17,450 nucleotides of DNA from DATGFB01 sp032160545 (GCA_032160545.1 JAVHVN010000142.1:1-17450); one strand, 5' to 3'. Shown: positions 1 to 6,329, numbered from the stretch's first letter. Notes: a model not told the origin generated them from the letters alone. Numbers and translations: made by a program.

Positions 1-45
1 ATGATCGTTGGCGTGCATGCTGAACGCGAAACACAGGCAGAGTGA
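1..45 (+). CDS. 3' end of an upstream gene (partial)
   Basis: Frame 1 is open from the window edge to a TGA at 43-45, giving a short C-terminal tail ending in ERETQAE. The stop overlaps a GTG at 42-44 that opens the next frame. A four-base GTGA overlap of this kind is typical of translationally coupled actinobacterial genes. Nothing can be said about function from 14 residues, and the frame could be open by chance. Confidence 0.35.
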   Translation: MIVGVHAERETQAE

Positions 46-257
46 GCCTTTCGATGACCTATGCCGAGGCCGTAGCGGTTCGTGAGGCGATCGCGTTCGC
101 GAACTTCTGCGGCGACCTTCCCTCCCGCGATCCAGCCAAAATCGACGCACTCTCTAGCGTGCTCGTGTCACTGGATGGGCCGATTCCAGAAATCGGTTCC
201 GACGGATACGAATCAGTCGTCGATCGTGCTTGGGCGGAGATCAACTCGTCTGAGTGA
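42..257 (+). CDS. small hypothetical protein, 71 aa
   Basis: I do not recognise this family. The product is an acidic, mostly helical-looking protein with an alanine-rich N-terminal helix (YAEAVAVREAIAFANF) and a C-terminal stretch ending in WAEINSSE. GTG at 42 overlaps the stop of the preceding frame (GTGA), which favours this start; ATG at 54 would give 67 aa and is equally possible. No membrane segment or signal peptide is visible. It is followed after 35 nt by the first copy of the repeat family, so it is the left-most unit of the array. The composition is protein-like rather than arginine-rich like the antisense frames, which is the main support. Confidence 0.55.
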   Translation: MSLSMTYAEAVAVREAIAFANFCGDLPSRDPAKIDALSSVLVSLDGPIPEIGSDGYESVVDRAWAEINSSE

Positions 258-292
258 CATAAGGCTGGTTGGGCCAGATGGATGGCATGTCA

Positions 293-323
293 ACATCCGG
301 TCATGCCGCTGACCTTGCCGATA
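293..323 (+). repeat. array repeat, copy 1
   Basis: ACATCCGGTCATGCCGC is followed, after a shortened middle lacking GTGCG, by TTGCCGATA. The right arm runs into the -10-like GATACT of the next gene. The ATG at 303 inside this copy gives a false or alternative start for that gene. Confidence 0.7.
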
Positions 324-325
324 CT
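320..325 (+). promoter_or_regulatory. -10-like hexamer GATACT, leaderless type
   Basis: GATACT lies 7 nt before the GTG at 333, the spacing expected if transcription starts at the start codon. It overlaps the right end of repeat copy 1. No good -35 is seen. Confidence 0.4.
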
Positions 326-332
326 TGTCACC

Positions 333-638
333 GTGGCCTCACTCATCCTCCGACGCGACCGAAGCTGGTTTAGGTTTCTCGTCCCCTATCGCATCGACAT
401 CGGAACCCATCGCGTAGCCAAGTTGTGGGCAGGCCAATCAACGAGGGTCGAGTCTGAACCAGGGCCTCATGTCGTGACCGTGTGGTCGGGCAAGGTTCGC
501 GTGGGCAGTGAAACGGTGATGGTCGGCGAGGACGTAACGACATACCGGGTCACCCACGGAACGCAGGCCCGATGGAGGTCCGTTCTCGGCCTCGGTCGCC
601 AGCTCGTCACGCTTCGGCGGGAAGACAATCAACCCTGA
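333..638 (+). CDS. small hypothetical protein, PEGA-like fold, 101 aa
   Basis: The product reads as a compact beta-rich domain: RRDRSWFRFLVPYRIDI, then RVAKLWAGQSTRVESEPGPH, then alternating strands to the C-terminus. The order of YRIDI, a short loop, a G-Q-S turn and E-x-GPH resembles PEGA-like and related small beta-sandwich domains common in actinobacteria. That is a fold impression, not a functional assignment. I start at GTG 333 because GATACT sits 7 nt upstream and because residues before it come from the repeat; the in-frame ATG 303 would add ten residues including a hydrophobic stretch (PLTLPILVTVASLIL). No SD sequence is visible. It stands alone between repeat copy 1 and the broken gene at 690. 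Confidence 0.65.
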   Translation: MASLILRRDRSWFRFLVPYRIDIGTHRVAKLWAGQSTRVESEPGPHVVTVWSGKVRVGSETVMVGEDVTTYRVTHGTQARWRSVLGLGRQLVTLRREDNQP

Positions 639-689
639 GGAACCGACCGGACACGCCGCGCGTGGCGCGTCGTCTGACAGGGTGACCCG

Positions 690-961
690 ATGAACGATCT
701 GACGCCAAGGCTCGCTAGGCGCATCGAGCACGATTTCCCGGCACGCGGCAGTGCGGGCGAAGATTCGGGCGCTCGTCCAGGCGGCAGGCGACGCCGAGCG
801 AGTGCAGGCAGCCGTTGTGATGTGGGGTCGGGGCGACCTGGCGAGAATTCGTGACGCTCACGAGCTTTCCCTGGCTGACTGGCGAGACGTGCTGGTCCCG
901 CGCTGGCCTGGCCGACGAAGACTGGCCGCAGAAGCTCGACGCCGAGCTCGGGGAGCCCTAG
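690..961 (+). pseudogene. actinobacterial DWRD-type hypothetical, two frameshifts
   Basis: Three successive frames together make one recognisable small protein. Frame one (ATG 690) gives NDLTPRLARRIEHDFPARG. Frame two, from about 755-765, gives IRALVQAAGDAERVQAAVV and then LSLADWRDVLV. Frame three, from about 898, gives AGLADEDWPQKLDAELGEP and a TAG at 959-961. The order 'RLARRIExDF - AERVQAAV - DWRDxLVxAGLADxDWPxxLDxELG' is a layout I associate with a small uncharacterised actinobacterial family of about 90 residues. Each shift fits a single extra base. Either the gene is dead or the assembly carries two errors. A repeat copy begins 10 nt after the stop. Function unknown. Confidence 0.7.
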
Positions 962-970
962 TCCAGACGA

Positions 971-1012
971 CCGGACATGCCGCAGACAGTGCGCGGTCGT
1001 GCCGATGTGCGA
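971..1012 (+). repeat. array repeat, copy 2
   Basis: Full-length copy: CCGGACATGCCGC, then CAGTGCGCGG, then TGCCGATGTGCGAG. Positions 991-1011 are identical to 9460-9480 in copy 14. It lies between two convergent genes (plus ending 961, minus ending 1019). Confidence 0.8.
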
Positions 1013-1018
1013 GCGGGC

Positions 1019-1420
1019 TCAGAGCACCGGCTCGTCCTCATCGAGCTTGCCCCGGCGTGCGAAGACAGCGAGTGCGTCCTTGGCCTCACGCCTGAGCTGT
1101 TCCCAGGCGGGCATGGCCTGCACAGCTTGAAGCGATGGGTAATCGTCAGGAACGGCGTGCCAGGTTTCTTGCCACACCTCGTGGAACTTTCGTAGCGCCT
1201 CGACCTCGTCCGACGTGTAAACCTTCGGGTAGTTCCCGGTCCCGCCTGGACCGTGCGGTAGTTGGTCCTCCCATTGGTTGATGACCTCATAGGGGACGTG
1301 CGCGATCGGGGCTGCCCGCTCGTAGGCGGTCTAAGCATCGAAGGACGAGGCAAGCTCCAAGTACTCAATGATCCGGTTTCGGATGCGCTGCTCGATCACC
1401 TGCTGGCCGTCGTCGTCCAT
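1019..1420 (-). pseudogene. hypothetical protein with in-frame TAG at codon 30
   Basis: From ATG at 1420 the minus strand reads DDDGQQVIEQRIRNRIIEYL, then ELASSFDA, then TAG (1331-1333), and continues in the same frame with TAYERAAPIAHVPYEVINQW through YPSLQAVQAMPAWEQLRRE to a TGA at 1019-1021. Both sides of the stop are clearly protein-like and belong to one reading frame of 133 codons. The PYEVINQWED and WEQLRREAKDALAVFARRG segments look like a helical uncharacterised actinobacterial protein. A single base change (for example CAG to TAG) explains the break. No start codon directly after the TAG would give a natural shorter gene. Function unknown. Confidence 0.7.
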
Positions 1421-1453
1421 GCGCTAGTCTCGCGGAACCTGACGAGAAGAACG

Positions 1454-1495
1454 ACCGGAAATGCCGCCGTCCGTTCGCGGAACTGCCGATCTGCG
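1454..1495 (+). repeat. array repeat, copy 3
   Basis: ACCGGAAATGCCGCC, CGTCCGTTCGCGG, then AACTGCCGATCTGCG. Within the 29-nt core it differs from copy 4 by one base. It sits between two divergently starting genes (minus start 1420, plus start 1525). Confidence 0.8.
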
Positions 1496-1512
1496 TGAAC
1501 TGAAGCGCCCGC

Positions 1513-1518
1513 TACCGT
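1513..1518 (+). promoter_or_regulatory. -10-like hexamer TACCGT, leaderless type
   Basis: TACCGT (TANNNT) ends 6 nt before the GTG at 1525, consistent with a leaderless transcript. The sequence between shows no SD. Confidence 0.45.
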
Positions 1519-1524
1519 TCCCTT

Positions 1525-1911
1525 GTGGCTCGACTGACCGCGCACGGGAACCAGGTCGTACTCCGACTGAACTGGTTGGAGAAGCTCGCTGACCTGAGAC
1601 TCGGAGACGTCAGGGTGCCCAAGTCATCAGTCGAGAGTGTCGAGGTGATCGACAATCCGCACGCTGATCTGATTCCCAGGGAGATCGACCTCGGTTTCGC
1701 GGGCAACACTGCTCCAGGACGCAAGATCATGACCGTCAAGACGCGGGCAAAGCGTCTCGATGGCGCGCGCGCTGCGTTGGTGGTCTACGCCAACCGCTCG
1801 GCGGTCGTGATCCGCCTCGCCGCCAACGAAACGCCCTGGCGGCTGATCATCGTCTCGAACAAGAACGCCGGCAGTGTCGCCGGTTCCGTTGGCGAGTCGG
1901 TCGGGCTCTAA
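1525..1911 (+). CDS. PH-like domain protein, 128 aa
   Basis: The protein has the layout of a small actinobacterial family with a PH-like fold: an N-terminal strand pair (NQVVLRLNWLEKLADLRLGD), then VRVPKSSVESVEVIDNPHAD, a glycine-rich segment around residues 58-66 (GFAGNTAPG), then ALVVYANRSAVVIRLAANE and a C-terminal IIVSNKN segment. The 'DVRVPxSxVxSVEVxDxP' stretch is the most characteristic. Function in this family is not established. The start is GTG 1525, placed by TACCGT 6 nt upstream. The stop TAA (1909-1911) shares its last base with the first base of the next repeat copy. No signal peptide or membrane segment is visible, so it is probably cytoplasmic. Confidence 0.75.
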   Translation: MARLTAHGNQVVLRLNWLEKLADLRLGDVRVPKSSVESVEVIDNPHADLIPREIDLGFAGNTAPGRKIMTVKTRAKRLDGARAALVVYANRSAVVIRLAANETPWRLIIVSNKNAGSVAGSVGESVGL

Positions 1912-1960
1912 ACATCCGCAATTGCCGCCGTCCGTGCGCGGAACTGCCGATGAGCGGATA
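1911..1960 (+). repeat. array repeat, copy 4 (best full-length copy)
   Basis: AACATCCGCAATTGCCGCC, GTCCGTGCGCGG, AACTGCCGATGAGCGGATA. The outer arms ATCCGC and GCGGAT pair perfectly. It begins on the last base of the stop codon of the preceding gene. Confidence 0.85.
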
Positions 1961-1978
1961 CGGGTTTGCTGGGCCCGC

Positions 1979-1984
1979 GATAAT
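1979..1984 (+). promoter_or_regulatory. -10-like hexamer GATAAT, leaderless type
   Basis: GATAAT lies 6 nt before ATG 1991. A -35 at the usual distance would fall in the right arm of repeat copy 4 and is not recognisable. Confidence 0.45.
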
Positions 1985-1990
1985 GGCGTC

Positions 1991-2527
1991 ATGCAGCCGA
2001 ACGTCGAGCAGCACGATGTGCCGAGTGCGTGGTTCACGATCGCGGAAGCCGTCAAGGATCGCGAGCTTGCACAACGTACGTCTGCGGCTGTGCTCGGCGC
2101 CCTGGGAACCAGGCCCGCCGTTGCGCGACTCGACGTACACACCGACTACGGACGAGTCATCACGCCGGACGCACTGGACGCCGAAGATCGTCTCGAGCGT
2201 CTGGTCAAGCTTCGGCGACTTCGCGGCACCGTCGACCTCGATCTCTCGGACGTGGCTCAGGCAGATCTGCTGCGTCGCTACCTCGCGTGGTCGATCAACG
2301 TCGACCTCTACGACAGGCACGATCAGTTGATAGCCAACTTCCACGATTGCGCCTACAGCATCATCATGCGACTGTCACCCGAAGGCGCGACACAGCTCGG
2401 TGCCAATCTGAATGGGCTGGTCACGGTCGAGCCATTGGGTGACCACCGGCAACCGTGGCCCAGGACGCCGTTAAAGCATCGCCGCAGTTGGCGGAGGCCC
2501 CGTGCGGCACTCGAAGCGGACATATAG
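1991..2527 (+). CDS. hypothetical protein, 178 aa
   Basis: I do not recognise the family with confidence. Residues 10-40 are helical (AWFTIAEAVKDRELAQRTSA), the middle contains charged amphipathic segments (EDRLERLVKLRRLRG), and residues 90-150 alternate strands and turns (NVDLYDRHDQLIANFHDCAY, then SIIMRLSPEGATQLGANL). The last 30 residues are arginine-rich (HRQPWPRTPLKHRRSWRRPR) and look unlike the rest, so the true C-terminus may have been changed by a late frameshift. ATG 1991 is chosen because GATAAT lies 6 nt upstream and the frame before it runs through repeat copy 4. It stands alone between two repeat copies. Confidence 0.65.
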   Translation: MQPNVEQHDVPSAWFTIAEAVKDRELAQRTSAAVLGALGTRPAVARLDVHTDYGRVITPDALDAEDRLERLVKLRRLRGTVDLDLSDVAQADLLRRYLAWSINVDLYDRHDQLIANFHDCAYSIIMRLSPEGATQLGANLNGLVTVEPLGDHRQPWPRTPLKHRRSWRRPRAALEADI

Positions 2528-2540
2528 ATCGAAGGTTCGG

Positions 2541-2592
2541 AACTTCCGCTCATGCCGCATGAGGTGCGATTGGGTCTGCCGATGTCCGGATC
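2541..2592 (+). repeat. array repeat, copy 5
   Basis: AACTTCCGCTCATGCCGC, then GAGGTGCGATTGGG, then TCTGCCGATGTCCGGATC. Full length, with a longer middle. It lies between convergent genes (plus stop at 2527, minus stop at 2599). Confidence 0.8.
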
Positions 2593-2598
2593 GTCGGC

Positions 2599-3003
2599 TC
2601 AGCCACCCACAACCGGTTTGACTTTACGAAGCGCCCAGGCGACTGATGTGGTCGGAAGAGCCCATTCGAGCTTGGCCGTGTCGTTCACAACATCGACTAT
2701 GCGCATTTCTGGATCAAGCGTCAGCAGTTCTCGGGCGGACGGACTCCGCTGGTGAGTCTGCGATATCACCAGCACCGGGACGGTAAGGCCCCGGTACTCG
2801 ATAACTCCGGGTGCGAGTTTTGCTGTGCCCAGCCGCCACCGTGTCCACACACCGGGTTGGGAACCAGTGACCAGGCGCATGGCACAAGGAACGACCCCAC
2901 GGCGTGCGAGCCGCGTGAGACGGCGACGGTGGTAGCGGCCCCCGAGGACGCCGCCTGTGACGCCCGCAAGCGCGTCAGCGATCAGCTTGCTGAGAATGTC
3001 CAT
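2599..3003 (-). CDS. DUF2550-like protein, 134 aa
   Basis: Residues 39-62 read PCAMRLVTG, a short loop, and TRWRLGTAKLAPGVIEYRG. This matches the 'C-x-x-R-V-x-G ... RWRxG-x-A-x-L-x-PG' core of DUF2550-like, PH-like actinobacterial proteins, one example being the small protein encoded near the atp operon in mycobacteria. The second half (RELLTLDPEMRIVDVVNDTA, then LEWALPTTSVAWAL) fits the closing strands and helix. The N-terminus (residues 1-33) is short and has only a weak hydrophobic stretch, so the usual single membrane anchor is doubtful. ATG 3003 has GATACT 7 nt upstream. A second member of the same fold, broken by a frameshift, is at 10410-10789. Function unknown. Confidence 0.65.
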   Translation of the reverse strand: MDILSKLIADALAGVTGGVLGGRYHRRRLTRLARRGVVPCAMRLVTGSQPGVWTRWRLGTAKLAPGVIEYRGLTVPVLVISQTHQRSPSARELLTLDPEMRIVDVVNDTAKLEWALPTTSVAWALRKVKPVVGG

Positions 3004-3010
3004 TGCGATG

Positions 3011-3016
3011 AGTATC
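3011..3016 (-). promoter_or_regulatory. -10-like hexamer GATACT, leaderless type
   Basis: On the minus strand GATACT lies 7 nt before ATG 3003. The same hexamer and spacing occur before the plus-strand gene at 333. Confidence 0.4.
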
Positions 3017-3060
3017 GGCGTCCGGCTTGGGCGGCAACAACGGGTCCGCCGCTGAAAGTA

Positions 3061-3436
3061 CTAGTGGGGCACTCCCATCTCAGTGCGGATCCGCTTCGAC
3101 CCCGGTTGATCAAGCCACTCGACCGTCAGGGTCTCGCCGTTGAACGTCCCTAGCGGGCCAGCTCCCCACGAGTCCAAGAGCGACGGGATGTCGTCCGCTG
3201 GCAGTACATAGTCGTGAAAGGCCCCGCCCGGGAGCACCATCCACGGCTCTAGCAGCTCTTGAGGCTCCGAGAATCTGCGCCACCACAGATGCCCCTTCGT
3301 GTGCCAGTGCACGGTCCGGGTCAGAACGTAGACGGTCCCAGTCCGCCCACTTGGATCCTGCGTGAATACCCCCTCGATTGCGGTAAGGGTCCAGACGCTC
3401 GTCGCGCCAGTCTGTCGCAGGCGGTTTCCACGGCAC
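3061..3436 (-). pseudogene. hypothetical protein with probable frameshift
   Basis: The clear part of the frame reads VWTLTAIEGVFTQDPSGRTG, then TVYVLTRTVHWHTKGHLWWR, then ELLEPWMVLPGGAFHDYVLP, ending PGSKRIRTEMGVPH and TAG at 3061. This strand-rich, Trp-rich sequence is open upstream of the first in-frame start (GTG 3312), which suggests the true N-terminus lies elsewhere. In the neighbouring frame, GTG 3436 opens VPWKPPATDWRDE, which would join it by one extra base near 3391-3402. The family is not recognised. If the frame is read as intact, the gene would be only 3061-3312 (83 aa). Confidence 0.5.
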
Positions 3437-3474
3437 GGCTACAGACCTCAAGCTCGCAGATCGGCGAGCGACGA

Positions 3475-3500
3475 ACATCCGCTCATGCCGCCGTCCGGCC
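3475..3500 (+). repeat. array repeat, copy 6 (left arm)
   Basis: AACATCCGCTCATGCCGCCG continues into TCCGGCC; the right arm is missing or degraded. It lies between the start of the gene ending at 3061 and the stop of the gene ending at 3505 (both minus). Confidence 0.65.
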
Positions 3501-3504
3501 CGGC

Positions 3505-3734
3505 TCACCCGCCGCCGTGGCCAACACGCTGCCGAGCGCCGTCAACCAGATCGCGGTAATCATCTTTGAACGGCTCCACGAGGATGCTTTCTAGCCGACC
3601 AGAGAGTGCCCAGAGCGCCGCTTGCTCTCCGGCCAGCAAGGCCGGTCGATCTTGCCCGCGCACTCCCAACGGTGGAGCAGTTCGAATAGGACGAGCGCCT
3701 CGTCGGAGGTGAGGCTCACCGCTACGTCGGCCAT
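3505..3734 (-). pseudogene. small actinobacterial hypothetical, one frameshift
   Basis: From ATG 3734 the minus strand reads ADVAVSLTSDEALVLFELLH, then RWECAGKIDRP; then, in the next frame, ALLAGEQAALWALSGRLES, then ILVEPFKDDYRDLVDGARQR and a TGA at 3505-3507. Together these give a roughly 76-residue protein with the pattern 'LTxDEALVLFELLHRWE ... EQAALWxLSxxLExxLVEPFxxDY', which I recognise as a common uncharacterised actinobacterial family. The join falls at about 3632-3650. A length of 230 nt fits one missing base. Function unknown; TAGCGT 6 nt before ATG 3734 supports the start. Confidence 0.75.
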
Positions 3735-3740
3735 GCCCAG

Positions 3741-3746
3741 ACGCTA
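3741..3746 (-). promoter_or_regulatory. -10-like hexamer TAGCGT, leaderless type
   Basis: On the minus strand TAGCGT ends 6 nt before ATG 3734. It fits TANNNT at leaderless spacing. Confidence 0.4.
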
Positions 3747-3764
3747 CCGATCCGCGACATCGGG

Positions 3765-3816
3765 CAATCCGCTCATGCCGCGACGGTGTGCGCTCTGCCG
3801 CCGACCGCGTGCGGAT
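3765..3816 (+). repeat. array repeat, copy 7
   Basis: CAATCCGCTCATGCCGC, then GACGGTGTGCGC, then TCTGCCG followed by a diverged arm CGACCGCGTGCGGAT. It separates the minus-strand gene starting at 3734 from the one ending at 3828. Confidence 0.7.
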
Positions 3817-3827
3817 GGACGCTGGTC

Positions 3828-4130
3828 CTAGACCGATCCGAACCACGTGATGAGCACGGCCACAAGCACGACCGTGCCCAATGCACGGCGCCACGGATTG
3901 ACGCCACGCGCGATCTCGTCGCCGGCCCAGACCACCAGGGCGATCGTGCCGAGAGCGCTGATTACCGTGAACGCGGTGCCATGAATGAACCAGCTGATGA
4001 CGGTTGCCAGCAGCCAGGTAGTCAGTGGGAGGTTGGGCCGTTGAGCGACGACGATTCGGCCGGTCTGGCGATCACGGAATAACCAACGCAGCACAGAACG
4101 GGTTCGCGTGTCCGAGGGTGATCTCACCAC
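3828..4130 (-). CDS. small integral membrane protein, 100 aa
   Basis: The N-terminal part contains RWLFRDRQTGRIVVAQRPNL followed by hydrophobic segments at about residues 36-53, 54-70 and 82-97, with GDEIARGVNPWRR between the last two. The 'WLFRDRxTGxIVVAQxPNxPL ... DEIxRGVNPxRR' arrangement is a recurrent small actinobacterial membrane protein of unknown function. The start used is GTG 4130; VLRWLFRD at residue 13 is another possible beginning, since homologues I recall begin close to that segment. It is read alone, facing away from the repeat at 4192. Confidence 0.75.
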   Translation of the reverse strand: MVRSPSDTRTRSVLRWLFRDRQTGRIVVAQRPNLPLTTWLLATVISWFIHGTAFTVISALGTIALVVWAGDEIARGVNPWRRALGTVVLVAVLITWFGSV

Positions 4131-4191
4131 CGACCCTGTCCGTCCGTATTAGGCATCACGGGATACGGCCCGGCCTTAGTTGGCCAGCGAC

Positions 4192-4216
4192 GCGTCCGAC
4201 CATGCCTTGCAGACGC
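4192..4216 (+). repeat. array repeat, copy 8 (degenerate)
   Basis: GCGTCCGACCATGCC then TTGCAGACGC. The GCGTCCGACCATGCC block and the following TTGCAG also occur in copy 16 (10836-10858). The right arm is not recognisable. Confidence 0.5.
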
Positions 4217-4232
4217 TCTTGCGACGCCTGGC

Positions 4233-5045
4233 CTAGGTGAGGCTGACGGAGGCATGGATATCGTCACAGGGCAGTGGCCCATCGCTCACCGCCCTTACCT
4301 CGCTGGACACGAGATCGACTGCTCCGCCATAGGTGGACAGGAACGCAGTGTCAGCGGCGTCGCGGCCGGTCGCGATGCGCACGAGTGAGCTGCGCGGTGC
4401 AAGCAGGGTGGCATCTGCAACCCGCCAGACACCGTCCACTGCAGCCTCGGCAACGGCGTGGAAATCCATCGGTTGCAGGCCGGGTGCGTAGACCGCGACG
4501 AGCCTGGCAGGAACGTCGAGCCCGCGCAGCAATGCAATGACGAGATGGGCGTAGTCGCGGCAAACGCCCTGACGCAGCAGCAAAGTGTCGACGGCCCCGT
4601 CGGTCGGTCCGCTCGATCCAGCGACGTAGGTCAACCGCGAGCCAACCCACGATGAGACCGACGCGAGCAGCTCTCGCTCGCCCGTGATGCCCGCGAACTC
4701 CGCCGCAGCGATCGCGCTAAGACGATCAGACTGCGCATAGCGGCTAGGACGCAGATAGACGACCCGGTCTTCCTCGCTGACCAGCTCCTCTCGTGCACTA
4801 CCCGTGACAATGGCCTGATACTCGATCGTCATCTGGCCGACGCTGGGAACAACGAGATGAACGCGTCCCTCGCCGGGCACCGCAACCTCGGTGGTCGGTG
4901 TCTGAACCCCGTTGCACCGAACCGACAACGTTTCGTCGATGCTCGTCCCCGGCATGCCCGACACCGCCACCTGGAGCATCACTTCGAGTGGCTGTTGCAC
5001 CGTGAGCTCAAGAGTCACACCCACTACGCGCCGGCGACTGTCCAC
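4233..5045 (-). CDS. transglutaminase-like (papain-fold) family protein, about 270 aa
   Basis: The C-terminal half carries the three catalytic elements of the transglutaminase-like superfamily: Cys in RQGVCRDYAHLV (about residue 162), His in MDFHAVAEA (about 196) and Asp in WRVADATLLAP (about 211). The N-terminal half (ELTVQQPLEVMLQVAVSG through a beta-rich region) is the strand-rich domain usually found before it. Such bacterial proteins are thought to act as peptidases or amidases rather than cross-linkers; the substrate is unknown. No signal peptide is evident. I place the start at GTG 5045 because GATACT lies 6 nt upstream; the longer frame from 5138 begins inside the repeat, and GTGs at 5024 and 5018 are also possible. 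Confidence 0.85.
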   Translation of the reverse strand: MDSRRRVVGVTLELTVQQPLEVMLQVAVSGMPGTSIDETLSVRCNGVQTPTTEVAVPGEGRVHLVVPSVGQMTIEYQAIVTGSAREELVSEEDRVVYLRPSRYAQSDRLSAIAAAEFAGITGERELLASVSSWVGSRLTYVAGSSGPTDGAVDTLLLRQGVCRDYAHLVIALLRGLDVPARLVAVYAPGLQPMDFHAVAEAAVDGVWRVADATLLAPRSSLVRIATGRDAADTAFLSTYGGAVDLVSSEVRAVSDGPLPCDDIHASVSLT

Positions 5046-5051
5046 CCGATC

Positions 5052-5057
5052 AGTATC
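5052..5057 (-). promoter_or_regulatory. -10-like hexamer GATACT, leaderless type
   Basis: On the minus strand GATACT ends 6 nt before GTG 5045. Together with the repeat-derived sequence further upstream it decides the start of the transglutaminase-like gene. Confidence 0.45.
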
Positions 5058-5113
5058 TACGTTCAGACCGACGCACGACCCGCTCGCGGAATCGACCGGA
5101 TATGTCGCAGATC

Positions 5114-5167
5114 GCATGGCGGCATAGCGTCCGCTCATGCCGCCGAGTGCGCGATGTTGCCGATGGT
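5114..5167 (+). repeat. array repeat, copy 9 (extended form)
   Basis: GCATGGCGGCATAGCGTCCG precedes CTCATGCCGCC, forming a near-perfect palindrome with an AGCG-TC-CGCT centre (5118-5144). It continues with GAGTGCGCGATG and TTGCCGATGG. The first 20 nt are identical to 10822-10841. It lies between divergent genes. Confidence 0.8.
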
Positions 5168-5196
5168 CGCGCGTCTCGCGGCTCCTGGCGAGCCGC

Positions 5197-5202
5197 TACA
5201 TT
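5197..5202 (+). promoter_or_regulatory. -10-like hexamer TACATT, leaderless type
   Basis: TACATT (TANNNT) lies 7 nt before ATG 5210. No clear -35 is visible. Confidence 0.4.
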
Positions 5203-5209
5203 GCCGATC

Positions 5210-6130
5210 ATGAGTTTGATCGACCGGATTGCCAGCAGATCGGGAGAGGTCCTCCTGTTTGCGCTGACACCGCCGCGCGCGAGCAGCGCCGGCGACCGGG
5301 CGCAAGAGATCGCCGACGCCACCCTCGCACGCCTCCGGCCCTTGGACGTCGATGGGTTGATCCTCTACGACATCGCTGACGAAGCGGAGCGCAACCCGGC
5401 GGAGCGCCCCTTCCCGTTCATGCCGACCCTCGACCCAGCGGCCTTCCTCGCGGACAACCTCACTAACTGGGCAGGCCCAGTCATCGTCTACCGCACGGTG
5501 GGCAAGTACTCACGTGCGGAGCTGCGGACATGGTTCGAGGAGCAAGATCCTTCGCAGGTGATGACCGTGCTGGTCGGAGCGGCCAGCAGCGGAAGCCGGT
5601 CTGGGACGTCTTTGACTGAGGCGCAGGCACTGAGCCGCGAAGCGAGCCCGGCGCTGTTCGTGGGCGGCGTCGCGATACCCGAGCGACACAGTCGGCGGGA
5701 CGACGAGCATCTTCGACTCCTGGCGAAGCAGGACGCGGGCAACCGCTTCTTCGTGACCCAGGTCGTCTACGACATCAATGCAGCGAAGAACCTCCTCTCC
5801 GATTACCACTACGCCTGCGCGGAGCGCGGGGCCGTCGTCGCACCCATCGTCTTCACATTTTCAGTGTGCGGGTCGATGCGCACCCTCGAGTTCCTGCGCT
5901 GGCTGGGTGTTGACGTTCCGCGCTGGATCGAGAACGACCTCAGACACGCGGCAGACGCGCTCGACGCGTCCTACCGGTTGGCTCTCGCCACGGCTACCGA
6001 CCTCATCACCTACTGCCGCGATCTCGGCGTTCCGTTCGGCATCAACGTCGAAAGCGTGTCGATCCGGCGAGTCGAAATCGAGATGGCGGTGCGTCTGGCG
6101 GAGCAACTCAGCGCGGAGCTCCGCGGGTGA
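5210..6130 (+). CDS. methylenetetrahydrofolate reductase-like protein, 306 aa
   Basis: The protein has the length and layout of the MetF/MTHFR TIM-barrel family, which reduces 5,10-methylene-THF to 5-methyl-THF with bound FAD. Visible features are the N-terminal strand VLLFALTPPRA, the segment LDVDGLILYDI, GGVAIPERH at about 152-160, and NRFFVTQVVYD at about 178-188, which corresponds to the 'FFxTQxxYD' motif of MTHFR. The C-terminal part (FLRWLGVDVPRWIENDLRH, then GVPFGINVESVSIRRVEIE) is well conserved-looking. The sequence departs from canonical MetF at the N-terminus, so it may be a paralogue with a different folate- or flavin-linked role. ATG 5210 is chosen because TACATT is 7 nt upstream; the longer frame from 5102 runs through repeat copy 9. 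It is the largest intact gene in the repeat zone. Confidence 0.85.
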   Translation: MSLIDRIASRSGEVLLFALTPPRASSAGDRAQEIADATLARLRPLDVDGLILYDIADEAERNPAERPFPFMPTLDPAAFLADNLTNWAGPVIVYRTVGKYSRAELRTWFEEQDPSQVMTVLVGAASSGSRSGTSLTEAQALSREASPALFVGGVAIPERHSRRDDEHLRLLAKQDAGNRFFVTQVVYDINAAKNLLSDYHYACAERGAVVAPIVFTFSVCGSMRTLEFLRWLGVDVPRWIENDLRHAADALDASYRLALATATDLITYCRDLGVPFGINVESVSIRRVEIEMAVRLAEQLSAELRG

Positions 6131-6191
6131 CTTGCTCCGCCTGCGCCCGCGTCCGTGTGCGCGGGCCAGAAACAAGCTCGAGCCTCGGCTA

Positions 6192-6269
6192 TATGCCGAT
6201 GTCGAGGTCTCCATGCCGCAGAGTGGCAGCGTCCGCTCATGCCGCAGATCGCGCGCTCATGCCGATGAA
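6192..6269 (+). repeat. array repeat, copy 10 (compound)
   Basis: Several elements are packed together: ATGCCGATGTCGAGG, then CCATGCCGCAGAGTGGCAG, then CGTCCGCTCATGCCGCAGA, then GCGCGCTCATGCCGATGAAG. It looks like one copy nested in or fused to another. No gene is present between 6130 and 6330. Confidence 0.7.
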
Positions 6270-6329
6270 GGAGGCCATCTCGTGGGTTGGGTGCGACGAT
6301 CTGGTGCACGTGCCCGGTTTGGAGGAGAC

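Noticed and set aside
303..332. ATG 303 as certain start of the small beta-rich protein
   Set aside because: The ATG belongs to the repeat consensus (CATGCCGC), which creates such codons at many places, and GATACT favours GTG 333. It remains possible.
1627..2142. Long minus-strand frames opposite 1525-2527
   Set aside because: They mirror codon bias of the plus-strand genes and have composition typical of antisense frames.
5778..6329. Plus-strand frame joining the MTHFR-like gene region to the 85-aa protein
   Set aside because: The part before 6330 is an out-of-frame reading of the MTHFR-like gene and of a repeat cluster; a strong SD sits at ATG 6330.
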